64,000 nt of DNA from Aquabacter spiritensis (GCF_004346185.1 NZ_SMAI01000001.1:434001-498000), one strand, 5' to 3'; counted from the first letter of the stretch, positions 9,063 through 17,825 are shown. Numbers and translations are program-made. The notes: generated by a model not told the origin, from the letters alone.

Positions 9063-9072
9063 GACGAACCTC

Positions 9073-11148
9073 TCAAACTTTGGAGCGCGTGCCGACCAGC
9101 AAGGTCGGACGGTCGAACGTATCTGGAACGGAGCCGTCCTCGGCGGCCAGCTGCGTCCCGATCCGCGACGACACCTGCCAGGGCGCGTCGAGCGGCACGC
9201 AAAGCGGTGGCGCCGCCAAGCCGAACGCCTCCCATCGGGCGGGATCGAGGGTGAGCCGCGCCCCCGGCTTCGGGAGGATGAGGAAGCCGGCGCGCTCCGC
9301 GCCCGAGAGCATCAGGATGCGGCCCTGCCCTTGCATGTCGACAGCAAGCTCGGCTGCCGCCCCGGTCTCGCCCCAGAAGGTGGACAGGGCCTCGATCGCG
9401 AGCCCCGCCGGGCGCAAATTGCAGCGACGATCGACCAGACCGTGCCGCACGAAATATCCCCGGTCGAGATCCATGAAGGGATCGAAAAAGAGGCCGAGCC
9501 GGGGAAAGGCGAGTGCGCACGCATAGAATTCAACGGCGGCCGCGAGGATCGCCGCGTCGTCGGTGACATTGGCCGCGGGATTGTTGCCGGCGATCCGCAG
9601 ATGCAGATCGACCCCCAATCCGGTGCGGCGCGCCCACGCATCAAGCGTGGCGCAGAGCGCGGGAAGGTCGGCGTCCAGCCCCGCCCGAACCACGATGCCG
9701 TCGATGGCGAGGGGCAGAAGCGCTTCCAGGTCCGGCAATTGGTCGGGACGGAAACCGTGGGCCACGAAAAGTTCAATCTTGGATCCAATTTTCGCCTCGT
9801 CTGCCGACGTGGCGACGCGGGCCAGCAGAACGGGGCGGCCGAGCCGGGCGCGGAAGGCGGCAAGCGCCTCAGCCTGGTCCGACACCGCATCGAAGGGCAG
9901 CACGCACTCGAACCGGTCGATCAGGTCTGCATGCTCCACGATCGCGTCCGCTGCTCCGCCGGCGGGCACGCCGAAGCCCGAGACGGTGAAGCGGTGTCCG
10001 ATCGCCACCAAATCCGCCATGCGGCGCCGGCTCGCGGGATCGATAAGGTCGTCGAGCGGCACGCGTGCGCGGCGCACCCCGAGCCGCCAGAGCGCGGCGA
10101 TCGGATAGTCGTTGCGCACCTGCTTGCGGACGAATTCGTCCATCGGGCCGTTTTGCGGCAGGGTGACGATCTCGGCCCAGGGGTGGCGCATGAAGACGCC
10201 GATCGGCGCCCCTCCGGGACGCTTGGGATGCGGGAGCAGATCGGTCGTTCGCGGCGCGGCCGGCGCGAGGCTCTCAGCGGCGCCCAGCTCGCGGCCATAG
10301 CTGCGCAGGATGTGAACGGCGTGGCCGTCCGCGTGAACATCGACCATGACGAAGCCGAGCTTCTCGGCATCGTCACGCCCGTTCTCGGCAGCCGCCTCGA
10401 TCCGGAACATCTCCGAATAATCCTGACGCACGAAGGATGTTGCCGGCAGCACGTAATATTCGGTGCCCGCCAGCCGATGATAGAAAATATTGTGAACGTG
10501 CCCGGCGAACACCGCCTCGACCTGGTGGCGGCGGAACAGATCGAGCAAATCGGAGCGCGCCGGCTCGTCCACATTGTCGTAGGTGCTCGGCTCGTCCGGT
10601 GCGCGTACGAACAAGGGATAATGGAGGAAGACGAAGACCCGCAGATCGCCGGCGGATGCGAGGGTCGTCTCAAGCCAGGCGCGTTGGGCCGCCTCCATCG
10701 GCAGTCCCGAATTCAGGACCGGCGTATTGAGTGTGACGACCCGCACGCCGTCCTGGTCGAAAAAGCGGTAGCTCGGGCCGAAATTCTTTTCGTGAATGGC
10801 GATCCAACTTTCACGCACGCCCTTGGCGGGCATGGCCCGGTTGGGCTTGTCCCCGATGTCGTGATTGCCGGGCAGGACATGCATGCGGTTGTGGTGCTGG
10901 CGGAACACGTCGTGGGTCAGCGCCACGGCGGCGTCGAAGGTCGGCAGTTCCGGCACCGGATGCACCAGATCGCCGAGATGGATGACGAACCGGGGATCGT
11001 AGCGGGCGATTTCGCGGGCGATGAAGCGGGCGCGGCCGGTGGCCCGCTCGTTCACCTTCCAGGGCGCGGACTGATCGCCGGTTTCCGGCTTCACATGGGT
11101 ATCGCCGACCACGGCGAAGGAGAACAGGCGTGTCTCGGGACGCAGCAT
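9073..11148 (-). CDS. Calcineurin-like metallophosphoesterase with a long C-terminal domain of unknown function
   Basis: Protein of 691 residues. Residues 1 to about 290 form a calcineurin-type metallophosphoesterase with GDTH (15-18), GDLVH (59-63), GNHD (94-97), FLHYPLF and GHVHN, so the binuclear metal site looks complete. After this come about 400 residues (from about GVFMRHPW) that I cannot assign to a family; alternating hydrophobic strands and helices suggest a TIM-barrel-like fold. No signal peptide. The ATG at 11148 is preferred because GDTH then sits at the usual distance from the N-terminus; its ribosome-binding site (AGAGAAG) is weak. Encoded between the binding protein and the ABC ATPase of the same operon, implying hydrolysis of an imported phosphoester or phosphonate-like compound (inference). 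Confidence 0.85.
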   Translation of the reverse strand: MLRPETRLFSFAVVGDTHVKPETGDQSAPWKVNERATGRARFIAREIARYDPRFVIHLGDLVHPVPELPTFDAAVALTHDVFRQHHNRMHVLPGNHDIGDKPNRAMPAKGVRESWIAIHEKNFGPSYRFFDQDGVRVVTLNTPVLNSGLPMEAAQRAWLETTLASAGDLRVFVFLHYPLFVRAPDEPSTYDNVDEPARSDLLDLFRRHQVEAVFAGHVHNIFYHRLAGTEYYVLPATSFVRQDYSEMFRIEAAAENGRDDAEKLGFVMVDVHADGHAVHILRSYGRELGAAESLAPAAPRTTDLLPHPKRPGGAPIGVFMRHPWAEIVTLPQNGPMDEFVRKQVRNDYPIAALWRLGVRRARVPLDDLIDPASRRRMADLVAIGHRFTVSGFGVPAGGAADAIVEHADLIDRFECVLPFDAVSDQAEALAAFRARLGRPVLLARVATSADEAKIGSKIELFVAHGFRPDQLPDLEALLPLAIDGIVVRAGLDADLPALCATLDAWARRTGLGVDLHLRIAGNNPAANVTDDAAILAAAVEFYACALAFPRLGLFFDPFMDLDRGYFVRHGLVDRRCNLRPAGLAIEALSTFWGETGAAAELAVDMQGQGRILMLSGAERAGFLILPKPGARLTLDPARWEAFGLAAPPLCVPLDAPWQVSSRIGTQLAAEDGSVPDTFDRPTLLVGTRSKV

Positions 11149-11230
11149 CACGCTTCTCTGATTTTTGAATGCGAGCCATCGGCGGCCAATGGCGGAAGGC
11201 GGCGCCCGCCGCGGCGGGCGCCGGTTGGCC

Positions 11231-12241
11231 TCAGCTTCCCTTTTCGGAATGCACGGTCTCGAAGAAGTAGTCCTTCCAGGAGGACGGCTTCTGCTTGAGC
11301 GCACCCGTGGAATACATGAATTCTGCGATCTTCATGCTTTCCTTGGGAAAGATGTCGAAATCATATTCCGGCGAGGCGAGGATGCCCTCGACGATCGCCC
11401 GATCGGTCTTGTCGCCAGTCACAGCGTAATATTTGTCGATCGATCCCTTCAGATCCGATTTGATCAGCGCGACCGCCTTCTTCTGGGCTTCCATGAAGGC
11501 CGCAACGAGCTGCGGATTTTGCTTCACGAAGTCCGCCTTGGCATAGATCACGCTCAACGTCGCCGGACCGCCCTGGATCTGGAAGGAATCCGCCACCTTA
11601 TGGATGCCGGGCACCTTCAAGGCGCGTTCCTGGAAAGGCGAGCTGGCCATGTATCCGGTAATGCCGCCGGCCTTCGAGGTGAGCGCCGCATAGGCCTCCG
11701 GATGGGCCATCGAGACCTGGATATTGTCCAGCGCTCCCGATTTTCCGGGGCCGAAAGCCTGCTCGACGCCCATGGCGAGGACGATCGCCTGGATCGACAC
11801 CTTGATGCTCGGAAGCGCGATCCGGTCGTCGGGGCCGAAATCCTTGATCGACTTGATGCTCTCCTTGTTGGTGAGGAGATACATCGGCGAAGCGTTGATC
11901 GCGGAGAGCCCCTTCACGCCGTAATTCTTCGACGTCTTGTCCCACAAGGTCAGCATGGGCGCGACCCCGGCGGAGGCGATCTGGACTGAATCCGACAGCA
12001 GCGCGTCGTTGAGCGGGGCACCGCCGCCGAGGCGGGCATATTCGACCTTGAGGTCGAGACCCTTTTCCTTGGCGGCCGTCTCCCACAGCTTGTCGTGCTG
12101 CATCACGATGAGAGGAAGATAAGGAAGGCCGATCTGGGTCGCGACCTTCACACTGGACATTTCCGCGCGCGCGGGGGCGGCGAGGCCGATGAAAGCAGCG
12201 GCGGCAAGCGCCGCCAGACGCAAGTGTGTCGAAACGGGCAT
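11231..12241 (-). CDS. ABC transporter periplasmic substrate-binding protein, NitT/TauT-like
   Basis: Predicted periplasmic binding protein of 336 residues. A signal peptide (residues 1-26, ending AAPARA) precedes a two-lobed NMT1/SsuA-like domain. Typical family segments are KVATQIGLPYLPL, GGAPLNDALLSDSVQIASAG and MAHPEAYAAL. It delivers the ligand to the permease/ATPase pair encoded downstream. First gene of the operon, divergent from the GntR-type regulator and separated from it by 136 bases containing inverted repeats. The ligand cannot be read from the sequence; sulfonate, taurine or another small anion is plausible from the family. Confidence 0.9.
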   Translation of the reverse strand: MPVSTHLRLAALAAAAFIGLAAPARAEMSSVKVATQIGLPYLPLIVMQHDKLWETAAKEKGLDLKVEYARLGGGAPLNDALLSDSVQIASAGVAPMLTLWDKTSKNYGVKGLSAINASPMYLLTNKESIKSIKDFGPDDRIALPSIKVSIQAIVLAMGVEQAFGPGKSGALDNIQVSMAHPEAYAALTSKAGGITGYMASSPFQERALKVPGIHKVADSFQIQGGPATLSVIYAKADFVKQNPQLVAAFMEAQKKAVALIKSDLKGSIDKYYAVTGDKTDRAIVEGILASPEYDFDIFPKESMKIAEFMYSTGALKQKPSSWKDYFFETVHSEKGS

Positions 12242-12377
12242 GGACCTACTCCTCTGGAGGACGGGGCGCCGGTTCCGGTCATCTCCCCTGTATGGCTTAA
12301 AAAGCCTATGGTATGGTCAACCAGCACACAAGCTTATTTGATGTGCAGCCTGCACTTCGATTACACAGGATTTTAGG
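12242..12377. promoter_or_regulatory. Divergent control region between the binding-protein operon and the GntR-type regulator
   Basis: A 136-base intergenic stretch, visibly more AT-rich than its surroundings. It holds three TATGG elements (12291, 12307 and 12312), the inverted repeat GGCTT-AAA-AAGCC (12294-12306), and the inverted repeat GTGCAG-C-CTGCAC (12343-12355). On the minus strand TTGACC (12320-12315) could serve as a -35 for the binding-protein operon. The inverted repeats are candidate operators for the UTRA/GntR protein encoded to the right. Confidence 0.5.
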
Positions 12378-13184
12378 GTGAGCTTGGAGATCGGAACCAA
12401 CGTGGTGGCACCTACGGATCACGTCGCACGCGCAGCCGATGCGGCTGAGGCGCGGCGTCGGCTGCGCACGTCCTCTCTGCCGCTCTACGTCGCGCTCGCC
12501 AATCTTCTGCGATCGGAGATTCAGGAGGGCCGCTGGGCGGCGGGCGCGCAACTGCCCACTCTCGATCAGCTTTCCGACGCCTATGGCGTGGCGCGGGTCA
12601 CCATTCGCCAGGCGCTCGGAATGCTCGCCGACGACGGACTGATCGATCGGCGCCAGGGAAAGGGCACGTTCGTCGCGAGCGGCATGCCGGAGCGCAAGAT
12701 CATCCATCTCGATTCCGACTGGCATAATTTTCTTCAAATGCTCGACGGCAACGTGCCCGAGCCGCTGGCGGTCGACCCGGACGCCGCACCGCCACGCATC
12801 CTGCCCAAGGAGGGCGTCCCGGCCGCCTCCTACCGCTACATGCGGCGCGTGCATCGCGCGGGCGGCCAAGCCTATTGCGTGATCGACGTCTATCTCGCCA
12901 ATTCCTGCTACAGGCGCGCGCCCGATGCGTTCGACAGCGAGATGGTGATCCCGGTGCTCGGCCGGGTGTGCGGTCCGGAATTGAAGAAGATGTCTCAATC
13001 CTTCCGCATCATGGCAGCAGACCTCGTGGTGGCGCGCCATCTCGACCTGCCGGTCGGCGCACCGGTCGGCGAGGTCCGGCGCGTCATCACCGACCATGAC
13101 GGCATGGTGATCTATCTCGGTGCCGGCCAGTATCGCGGCGACCTCGTCGTATTCAACACCACGCTCGAAGTGCCGACAGGCTGA
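12378..13184 (+). CDS. GntR-family transcriptional regulator with UTRA effector domain (HutC subfamily)
   Basis: DNA-binding regulator of 268 residues. The winged-helix domain is at about residues 33-105, with LYVALANLLRSEIQEG, the recognition segment VARVTIRQALGMLADDGL and RRQGKGTFVA. A UTRA ligand-binding domain follows (about 120-262, with YMRRVHRAGG and FNTTLEVPTG). Such proteins usually repress neighbouring catabolic or transport genes until a small-molecule inducer binds. The gene begins with GTG, diverges from the six-gene uptake/hydrolase operon and probably controls it through the inverted repeats between them. The inducer is unknown. Confidence 0.92.
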   Translation: MSLEIGTNVVAPTDHVARAADAAEARRRLRTSSLPLYVALANLLRSEIQEGRWAAGAQLPTLDQLSDAYGVARVTIRQALGMLADDGLIDRRQGKGTFVASGMPERKIIHLDSDWHNFLQMLDGNVPEPLAVDPDAAPPRILPKEGVPAASYRYMRRVHRAGGQAYCVIDVYLANSCYRRAPDAFDSEMVIPVLGRVCGPELKKMSQSFRIMAADLVVARHLDLPVGAPVGEVRRVITDHDGMVIYLGAGQYRGDLVVFNTTLEVPTG

Positions 13185-13202
13185 GGCTGCGCCGCTGGGA
13201 TG

Positions 13203-15296
13203 TCAGCTTGCCCGCTTCGCGTCGCACGGCTCGTCCGGGGCCAGGCCAGGGAATGTGATGGTGAACACGGCCCCCTCCCCGTCGTTCGCGACGCTGAGGG
13301 TGCCGCTATGGTCGCGGACGATCCCGAAGCTGACTGAAAGACCGAGCCCGGTCCCGTGGCCCGCCGCCTTCGTGGTGAAGAAGGGCTGGAACACCTTGCC
13401 GATGATCGCGTCGGGAATGCCGCCACCATTGTCGCGCACCACGATCCGAACTGTCTTCCCCTCGACCTTGGCAGGATCGCACCCGCAGGAGATTTCGATT
13501 GCCCCGCGTAGGCCCGGCTCCTGGCTGCGGCGCGAACGGATGGCATCGCGCGCATTCAGCAAGAGGTTGATCAGCACCTGCTCCAGCAATTCCTGACGAC
13601 AGGGGACCTTGAGCCCATTGTCGCAGGACAGCCGGGCATCGAGCGCGATGTCGTCGAGACGGATCTGCGCCCCCACCACCTGGATGGCCCCTTCGATCGC
13701 CTTTTGCGCAAGGCTCGGCTCGCTGCGAAACTCGCTGCGCCGTCCAAAGATCCGCATATGATCGATGATCGCCTTCATCCGATCTGTCTGATGGATAATG
13801 CGATTCAGCTTCTCTTCGACGTGCTCACGCGGCAAGCCGCGGCGCATCCCGCTGAGGGCATTGCCCGCCGCCAGCCGGATCACCCCGAGCGGCTGGTTGA
13901 TCTCGTGGGCGAGGCCGGTCACCAGCTCGCCGAGCGCCGCCATCTTCGACATTTGATAGAGGTTGTTCTCCTCCATGCGCTTGGCCGTGTGATCGAGCGC
14001 GAACACCATGAGATCGTGCGCCGGCCCGCCGACGGCGCCGATCTCGCCGAGGCGGGCGACCACATATTGGACTTCGTATTCCTCGCCGTCCTTGGTGAAA
14101 TGCTCGACATTCACCGACGGCTCCATCGCGGTCCCGAGCCGCGACAGAAAACCCGGACTGCGTACATGCGCATCGACCGCATTCTCCCGCGCCGTGCCGA
14201 TCGGGCTCGCGACACCGCCATGGACGTGGACCACGCTGATCCCAGGTACCTTTCCGAAGGCGTCCAGGAACTGCGACTCGCGCTGGCGGGCGTTTGCCTC
14301 GACCTCCCGGGCCCGCAGGCGCTGCTCGAGCCTATTATAGCGCATCACCAGAAAGCCGAGCACCAGAAGCGCAACCGCCAGTCCGGCCGCGGTCGAGATC
14401 GAAGCGATCTGGAATTCCCGCGTCTGCCCGATGATGTTCGCCAATTCGGACGTCACGAGAATGACCACCGGATACCGCCCGGAAACCATGTAATAGCCGA
14501 TGCGCTCGATGCCATCGATCGGGCTCAACGCGCGGTACTCGCCCTGCTTCATTTCCAGCATTTCAGAGAAAATCGGCGAAGATCGCAGGTTCATCCCGAC
14601 CGCCGATTGGTTGTTCGCCCGACCGGAGGCGCGCGCGCGGACGACGCCATCGACGCCGAGCAAGGCCACGGCAGCATTGTCGTCGGTGCGGAGCCGCCCG
14701 TAGAAATCAATGAGTTCGGCGATTTCGTACGAGGCGACCAGAATGCCGAGAAGGCGGCCGGACGGGTCCCGGACCGCGCGGCTGAACTGGATCGACCAAG
14801 TCTGAGACACCCGCCCTTTGACCGGCTTGCTGATGAAGATCTCGTTTCCGATCGTGCCTTCGAGATGCGCGCGCACATGCTCTCGATCCGTCAGGTCGAT
14901 CGAATTTCCGGGTGGCGACAGATTGCTCGCAACAAATTTTCCGTCGGGAGCCACCCAGGACAGTTGAATCACCGATGCAGGCAGCGTCGCCGCCTTCAGA
15001 TCCCGATAGATTTCCTGCGGTGTCATGGCCTCGACTGCCACAGTCGAGAACCTGACCATGAACGCGTCGATAGCCTCGATGGTCCTCTCGAGGTGCGACA
15101 TCAAAACATAGACGAGCTTCTGCGAGGCGACGATCGAAGACCGCTCCTGTTGCGCCTGATGCAGATGGACAGAAAACAGGGAAAGTGCCACCGGCAGACA
15201 GCAGACGAGGGCGAGCGCGATCCAGGCGAATACCACCCGGGTTCCGCTGGCTTGTCGGCCACGTGACGAACGCTCTTCCTGTGACGCCTGCCCCAT
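13203..15296 (-). CDS. Membrane sensor histidine kinase with periplasmic Cache-like domain
   Basis: Sensor kinase of 697 residues. TM1 is at about 21-43 and TM2 at about 298-320, enclosing a roughly 255-residue periplasmic domain of double-Cache type. A cytoplasmic PAS-like region (about 340-445) follows. HisKA has the phosphoacceptor His464 in AHEINQPL, and the HATPase has the N box at NARDA (581-585), DNGGGIP (622-628) and GTGLGLS (648-654). It should autophosphorylate and pass phosphate to a receiver. It is transcribed away from the second kinase and its receivers, sharing a 299-base intergenic region with them, so the two units may form one network. Convergent with the GntR gene (18-base gap). 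Confidence 0.92.
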   Translation of the reverse strand: MGQASQEERSSRGRQASGTRVVFAWIALALVCCLPVALSLFSVHLHQAQQERSSIVASQKLVYVLMSHLERTIEAIDAFMVRFSTVAVEAMTPQEIYRDLKAATLPASVIQLSWVAPDGKFVASNLSPPGNSIDLTDREHVRAHLEGTIGNEIFISKPVKGRVSQTWSIQFSRAVRDPSGRLLGILVASYEIAELIDFYGRLRTDDNAAVALLGVDGVVRARASGRANNQSAVGMNLRSSPIFSEMLEMKQGEYRALSPIDGIERIGYYMVSGRYPVVILVTSELANIIGQTREFQIASISTAAGLAVALLVLGFLVMRYNRLEQRLRAREVEANARQRESQFLDAFGKVPGISVVHVHGGVASPIGTARENAVDAHVRSPGFLSRLGTAMEPSVNVEHFTKDGEEYEVQYVVARLGEIGAVGGPAHDLMVFALDHTAKRMEENNLYQMSKMAALGELVTGLAHEINQPLGVIRLAAGNALSGMRRGLPREHVEEKLNRIIHQTDRMKAIIDHMRIFGRRSEFRSEPSLAQKAIEGAIQVVGAQIRLDDIALDARLSCDNGLKVPCRQELLEQVLINLLLNARDAIRSRRSQEPGLRGAIEISCGCDPAKVEGKTVRIVVRDNGGGIPDAIIGKVFQPFFTTKAAGHGTGLGLSVSFGIVRDHSGTLSVANDGEGAVFTITFPGLAPDEPCDAKRAS

Positions 15297-15595
15297 CTCG
15301 ACCCGTTTTGTCCCCGGCGCCCCGGCTCCATCATTTGCCTGAAGTCGGTTGCCGTGACGTCGCTGCGCACAGTGTCCACGGCCACGGCGATCCTCCCTTA
15401 GAGCCCAATTTCAGCCGGCTGTTAATGTGCAATCTGCGGATCCAACCGGTCGATAGCTCCAATCTGGAGCGATCTGCCCGGGATAGAGGCCAGAATGGAT
15501 CGAGAATCTCGCGCATTGTGGAGGTATCCGTGGCAGCCTCCTCAGCGAATGGGAGTTGCGTCGCCGGCGTCGCCGATGCCTTCCGCACGAGGTAA
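15297..15595. promoter_or_regulatory. Divergent intergenic region with imperfect palindrome, between the two kinase units
   Basis: 299 bases without a convincing gene. The strongest element is GCTCCA-ATC-TGGAGC (15456-15470), flanked after one mismatch by GAT/ATC pairs so that 15452-15474 forms an imperfect palindrome. It could be an operator for one of the adjacent response regulators. No clear -35/-10 pair or terminator was found. Confidence 0.35.
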
Positions 15596-16105
15596 ATGTG
15601 CTCGATGCGCCTGTCTCTCCTTCTGATCGCTCTCGCCACGGCCCTTGCCGGGCCGTGCGCGCTTGCCCAGCAGGTCCAACGCGCCGGGCTGCTGCTGGTG
15701 AGCTGGCACACGCGCGACGGCCGCCTTCTGGCGGAGCAAACCCTCGACCTCGGCGCTCTCGATGCGATGCCGCAAGTCGATATCGTGACATCGACCCCGT
15801 GGACGGAGGGCGCCAAGCGCTTCAGCGGGCCGGCCATGGCACGGCTCGCCGGGCTCGCCGGGCTGTCGCCCGTCTCGGTCCGCGTCACCGCGATGAATGA
15901 TTACGTCGCCGTCATCCCCGCTGCCGACTGGAAGGACGCGCCGATCGTGCTGGCCACCCGCCTCGACGGAAAAGTCATGCGGGTCCGCGATAAAGGTCCG
16001 TTCTGGATCATGTACCCGATCGATGCGCGCCCGGAATTTCTGCAACTGAACTACCGTGCGCGGATGGTTTGGCAGGTGAAAAGCCTTGACTTCGTGGTTG
16101 AATAG
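15596..16105 (+). CDS. Secreted sulfite-oxidase/YedY-fold (molybdopterin-binding-like) protein without a molybdenum-ligand cysteine
   Basis: Small periplasmic protein of 169 residues with a signal peptide (about residues 1-25, ending ALAQQ). The mature part follows the oxidoreductase molybdopterin-binding fold seen in short YedY-like proteins: FSGPAMARLAGL, AMNDYVAVIP and KGPFWIMYPID. Enzymes of this fold hold molybdenum through a conserved cysteine; here the only cysteines lie in the signal peptide, so a redox enzyme is unlikely. The gene overlaps the next kinase by 20 bases. A role as a ligand-binding partner of that kinase is my inference. The ATG at 15596 has GAGG close upstream; the in-frame ATG at 15605 is an alternative. 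Confidence 0.75.
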   Translation: MCSMRLSLLLIALATALAGPCALAQQVQRAGLLLVSWHTRDGRLLAEQTLDLGALDAMPQVDIVTSTPWTEGAKRFSGPAMARLAGLAGLSPVSVRVTAMNDYVAVIPAADWKDAPIVLATRLDGKVMRVRDKGPFWIMYPIDARPEFLQLNYRARMVWQVKSLDFVVE

Positions 16106-17825
16106 CGCCCGCGACACGCTGCGTGTCCTCCCGGTCGCCTTGATCGCGACCACGATCTGCCTGTTTGCTGCGACGGCTTTGCTTTACGTTACGGAAAGCC
16201 AAAGACGCGCGCTGCTGTCTGCCACGATCCGCAGTTCCGGTTGGGTCGCGTATCAGGCCCAGCTCGAATATGTGAAGTCGCGCGCGGCCATGGACAGCGT
16301 GGTGATGGTGCCGAGCCAGAACGCGCTGGATTTCCTGGGGCTGCGCCTTGAGCTTCTGCGCTCGCGCCTGCCGCTTCTCTACAGCTCCGAGGAGGGCCGG
16401 TTCCTCGACGAAATCGCGGGCGTGAAGTCCGGCGTTCAGGCGTTCGAGGGCGAGATCGACGCTTTCCTGGACCGCCTTCCGCTGCTGCCGGCTGACCGCG
16501 CGACGGCCGACGAGGTCCTCAGCTGGATCGACGCCCTCGAACCGCTCGGCCGCACACTTCAGACCGCGCTGCTGACCTCCGTGGCGTATAATGACGAAAT
16601 CTTCCGCCGGGAGCGCGAACTCGCCGCAACCCCGGCGATCGTTCCTTTGATGCTGCTCTTCGTTTCGGGAACCTGCCTCGCTCTGGTCCTGCTGGTCCAG
16701 GCACGCCGCGATCGCGTCCGGCTCGCAGCCGTCCAGACCGCCCGAGCTGCCGTGGCGGCCATGGAGGAAAATCTGCGTGGTGTCATCGAGGCCGTCCCGG
16801 CCTGCATGGCGGTGATCGATCCGAGCGACCGCCGGGTTCGCTTTGTCAATTCGGGAGGAGGCGCCATGATCGACGCCTCGCCGGACCACCCGGATTGGGC
16901 GCGCTTGACAGATGCGGCCTTCGCCGCCGCACGGTTGGAGGGCGCACAGTGGGGGACGCTGGCGCTCACGTTCGACACCGCGGAAGGCGCGATCATTTCT
17001 CTGCGGGGCTCGCTGTGCAACGTGATCTGGGAAGGACGGCCACAGATTCTGATGGTGCTCGCCGACACGACCCGCGTCCGCGACGCCGACCTTCAATTGC
17101 TCCAGGCAGCCAAGCTCGCGACACTTGGTGAAATGGCGACCGCGATCGCCCACGAACTCAACCAGCCGCTCGCCGTGATCCGCATGGCGGTGGCCAACGC
17201 GCATCGCATGCTGGCCTCGGACGGCGAACGTAGTCTCATCGCCGCGAAACTCGACCGCGTCGCCTCCCAAGTCGATCGCGCCAAACGGATCATCGATCAG
17301 GTGCGGCGCTATGGCCGGCTGCCGACCGGCCGGCCGACCCGCTTTTCTCTGCGCCACGCGGTCGAACTCGCCGTCGGTTTCGTCGCCGAACAATATCGCG
17401 CCTTCGGGATCCGGCTTTCGATCCAGCTCGACATCCCCGCCGACTTGATGGTGACGGGCGAGCAGACCATGTTCGAGCAAGTGATTGTCAATCTGCTGAT
17501 CAATGCGCGCGACGCCTTCGAGGCCCGCACGACCCCCGGTCGTGCACCATGCGTCTTTGTGCGCGCACGGGTGGCCGGCGACAATGCGGTGATCGAAGTG
17601 GAAGACGACGCGGGCGGCATCGACAACGAAATGATGAGCCGCCTGTTCGAGCCCTTTTCGACGAGCAAGCCCGTCGAAAAGGGAACCGGCCTCGGCCTTT
17701 CCCTCGCCCGCAGCGTGGTACGCGACATGAACGGTCAGATTACGGGGGAGAACATCGCGGAGGGCGCCCGTTTCACGGTCGTCCTGCCGATCGCCTCCGC
17801 CCCTTCGGCGCAGGAAGCGGCATGA
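16086..17825 (+). CDS. Membrane sensor histidine kinase with PAS domain
   Basis: Kinase of 579 residues. TM1 is at about 13-35 and TM2 at about 184-205, with a helical periplasmic domain between them. A PAS-like domain spans about 225-330. HisKA carries His356 in AHELNQPL, and the HATPase has an N box in LLINARDAF, DDAGGID, and GTGLGLS. The start is TTG inside the end of the preceding gene; AGGTGAA lies about 8 bases upstream and the protein then begins just before TM1. Its stop overlaps the next receiver gene (ATGA). The H-box is nearly identical to that of the kinase at 13203-15296, suggesting related partners. The neighbouring sulfite-oxidase-fold protein may act as its periplasmic sensor (inference). 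Confidence 0.9.
   Translation: MTSWLNSARDTLRVLPVALIATTICLFAATALLYVTESQRRALLSATIRSSGWVAYQAQLEYVKSRAAMDSVVMVPSQNALDFLGLRLELLRSRLPLLYSSEEGRFLDEIAGVKSGVQAFEGEIDAFLDRLPLLPADRATADEVLSWIDALEPLGRTLQTALLTSVAYNDEIFRRERELAATPAIVPLMLLFVSGTCLALVLLVQARRDRVRLAAVQTARAAVAAMEENLRGVIEAVPACMAVIDPSDRRVRFVNSGGGAMIDASPDHPDWARLTDAAFAAARLEGAQWGTLALTFDTAEGAIISLRGSLCNVIWEGRPQILMVLADTTRVRDADLQLLQAAKLATLGEMATAIAHELNQPLAVIRMAVANAHRMLASDGERSLIAAKLDRVASQVDRAKRIIDQVRRYGRLPTGRPTRFSLRHAVELAVGFVAEQYRAFGIRLSIQLDIPADLMVTGEQTMFEQVIVNLLINARDAFEARTTPGRAPCVFVRARVAGDNAVIEVEDDAGGIDNEMMSRLFEPFSTSKPVEKGTGLGLSLARSVVRDMNGQITGENIAEGARFTVVLPIASAPSAQEAA

Noticed and set aside
8947-11298. 783-codon plus-strand frame antisense to the metallophosphoesterase
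   Set aside because: Repeated Arg/Gly/His/Asp composition typical of an antisense shadow, no motif, and it overlaps two coherent minus-strand genes.
5063-12241. Labelling the transporter as SsuABC or TauABC (sulfonate or taurine uptake)
   Set aside because: No SsuD/SsuE, TauD or TauXY gene is nearby and substrate specificity is not readable; only the family is given.
12320-12377. A classical -35/-10 pair for the GntR-type gene
   Set aside because: No pair with acceptable spacing was convincing on the plus strand.
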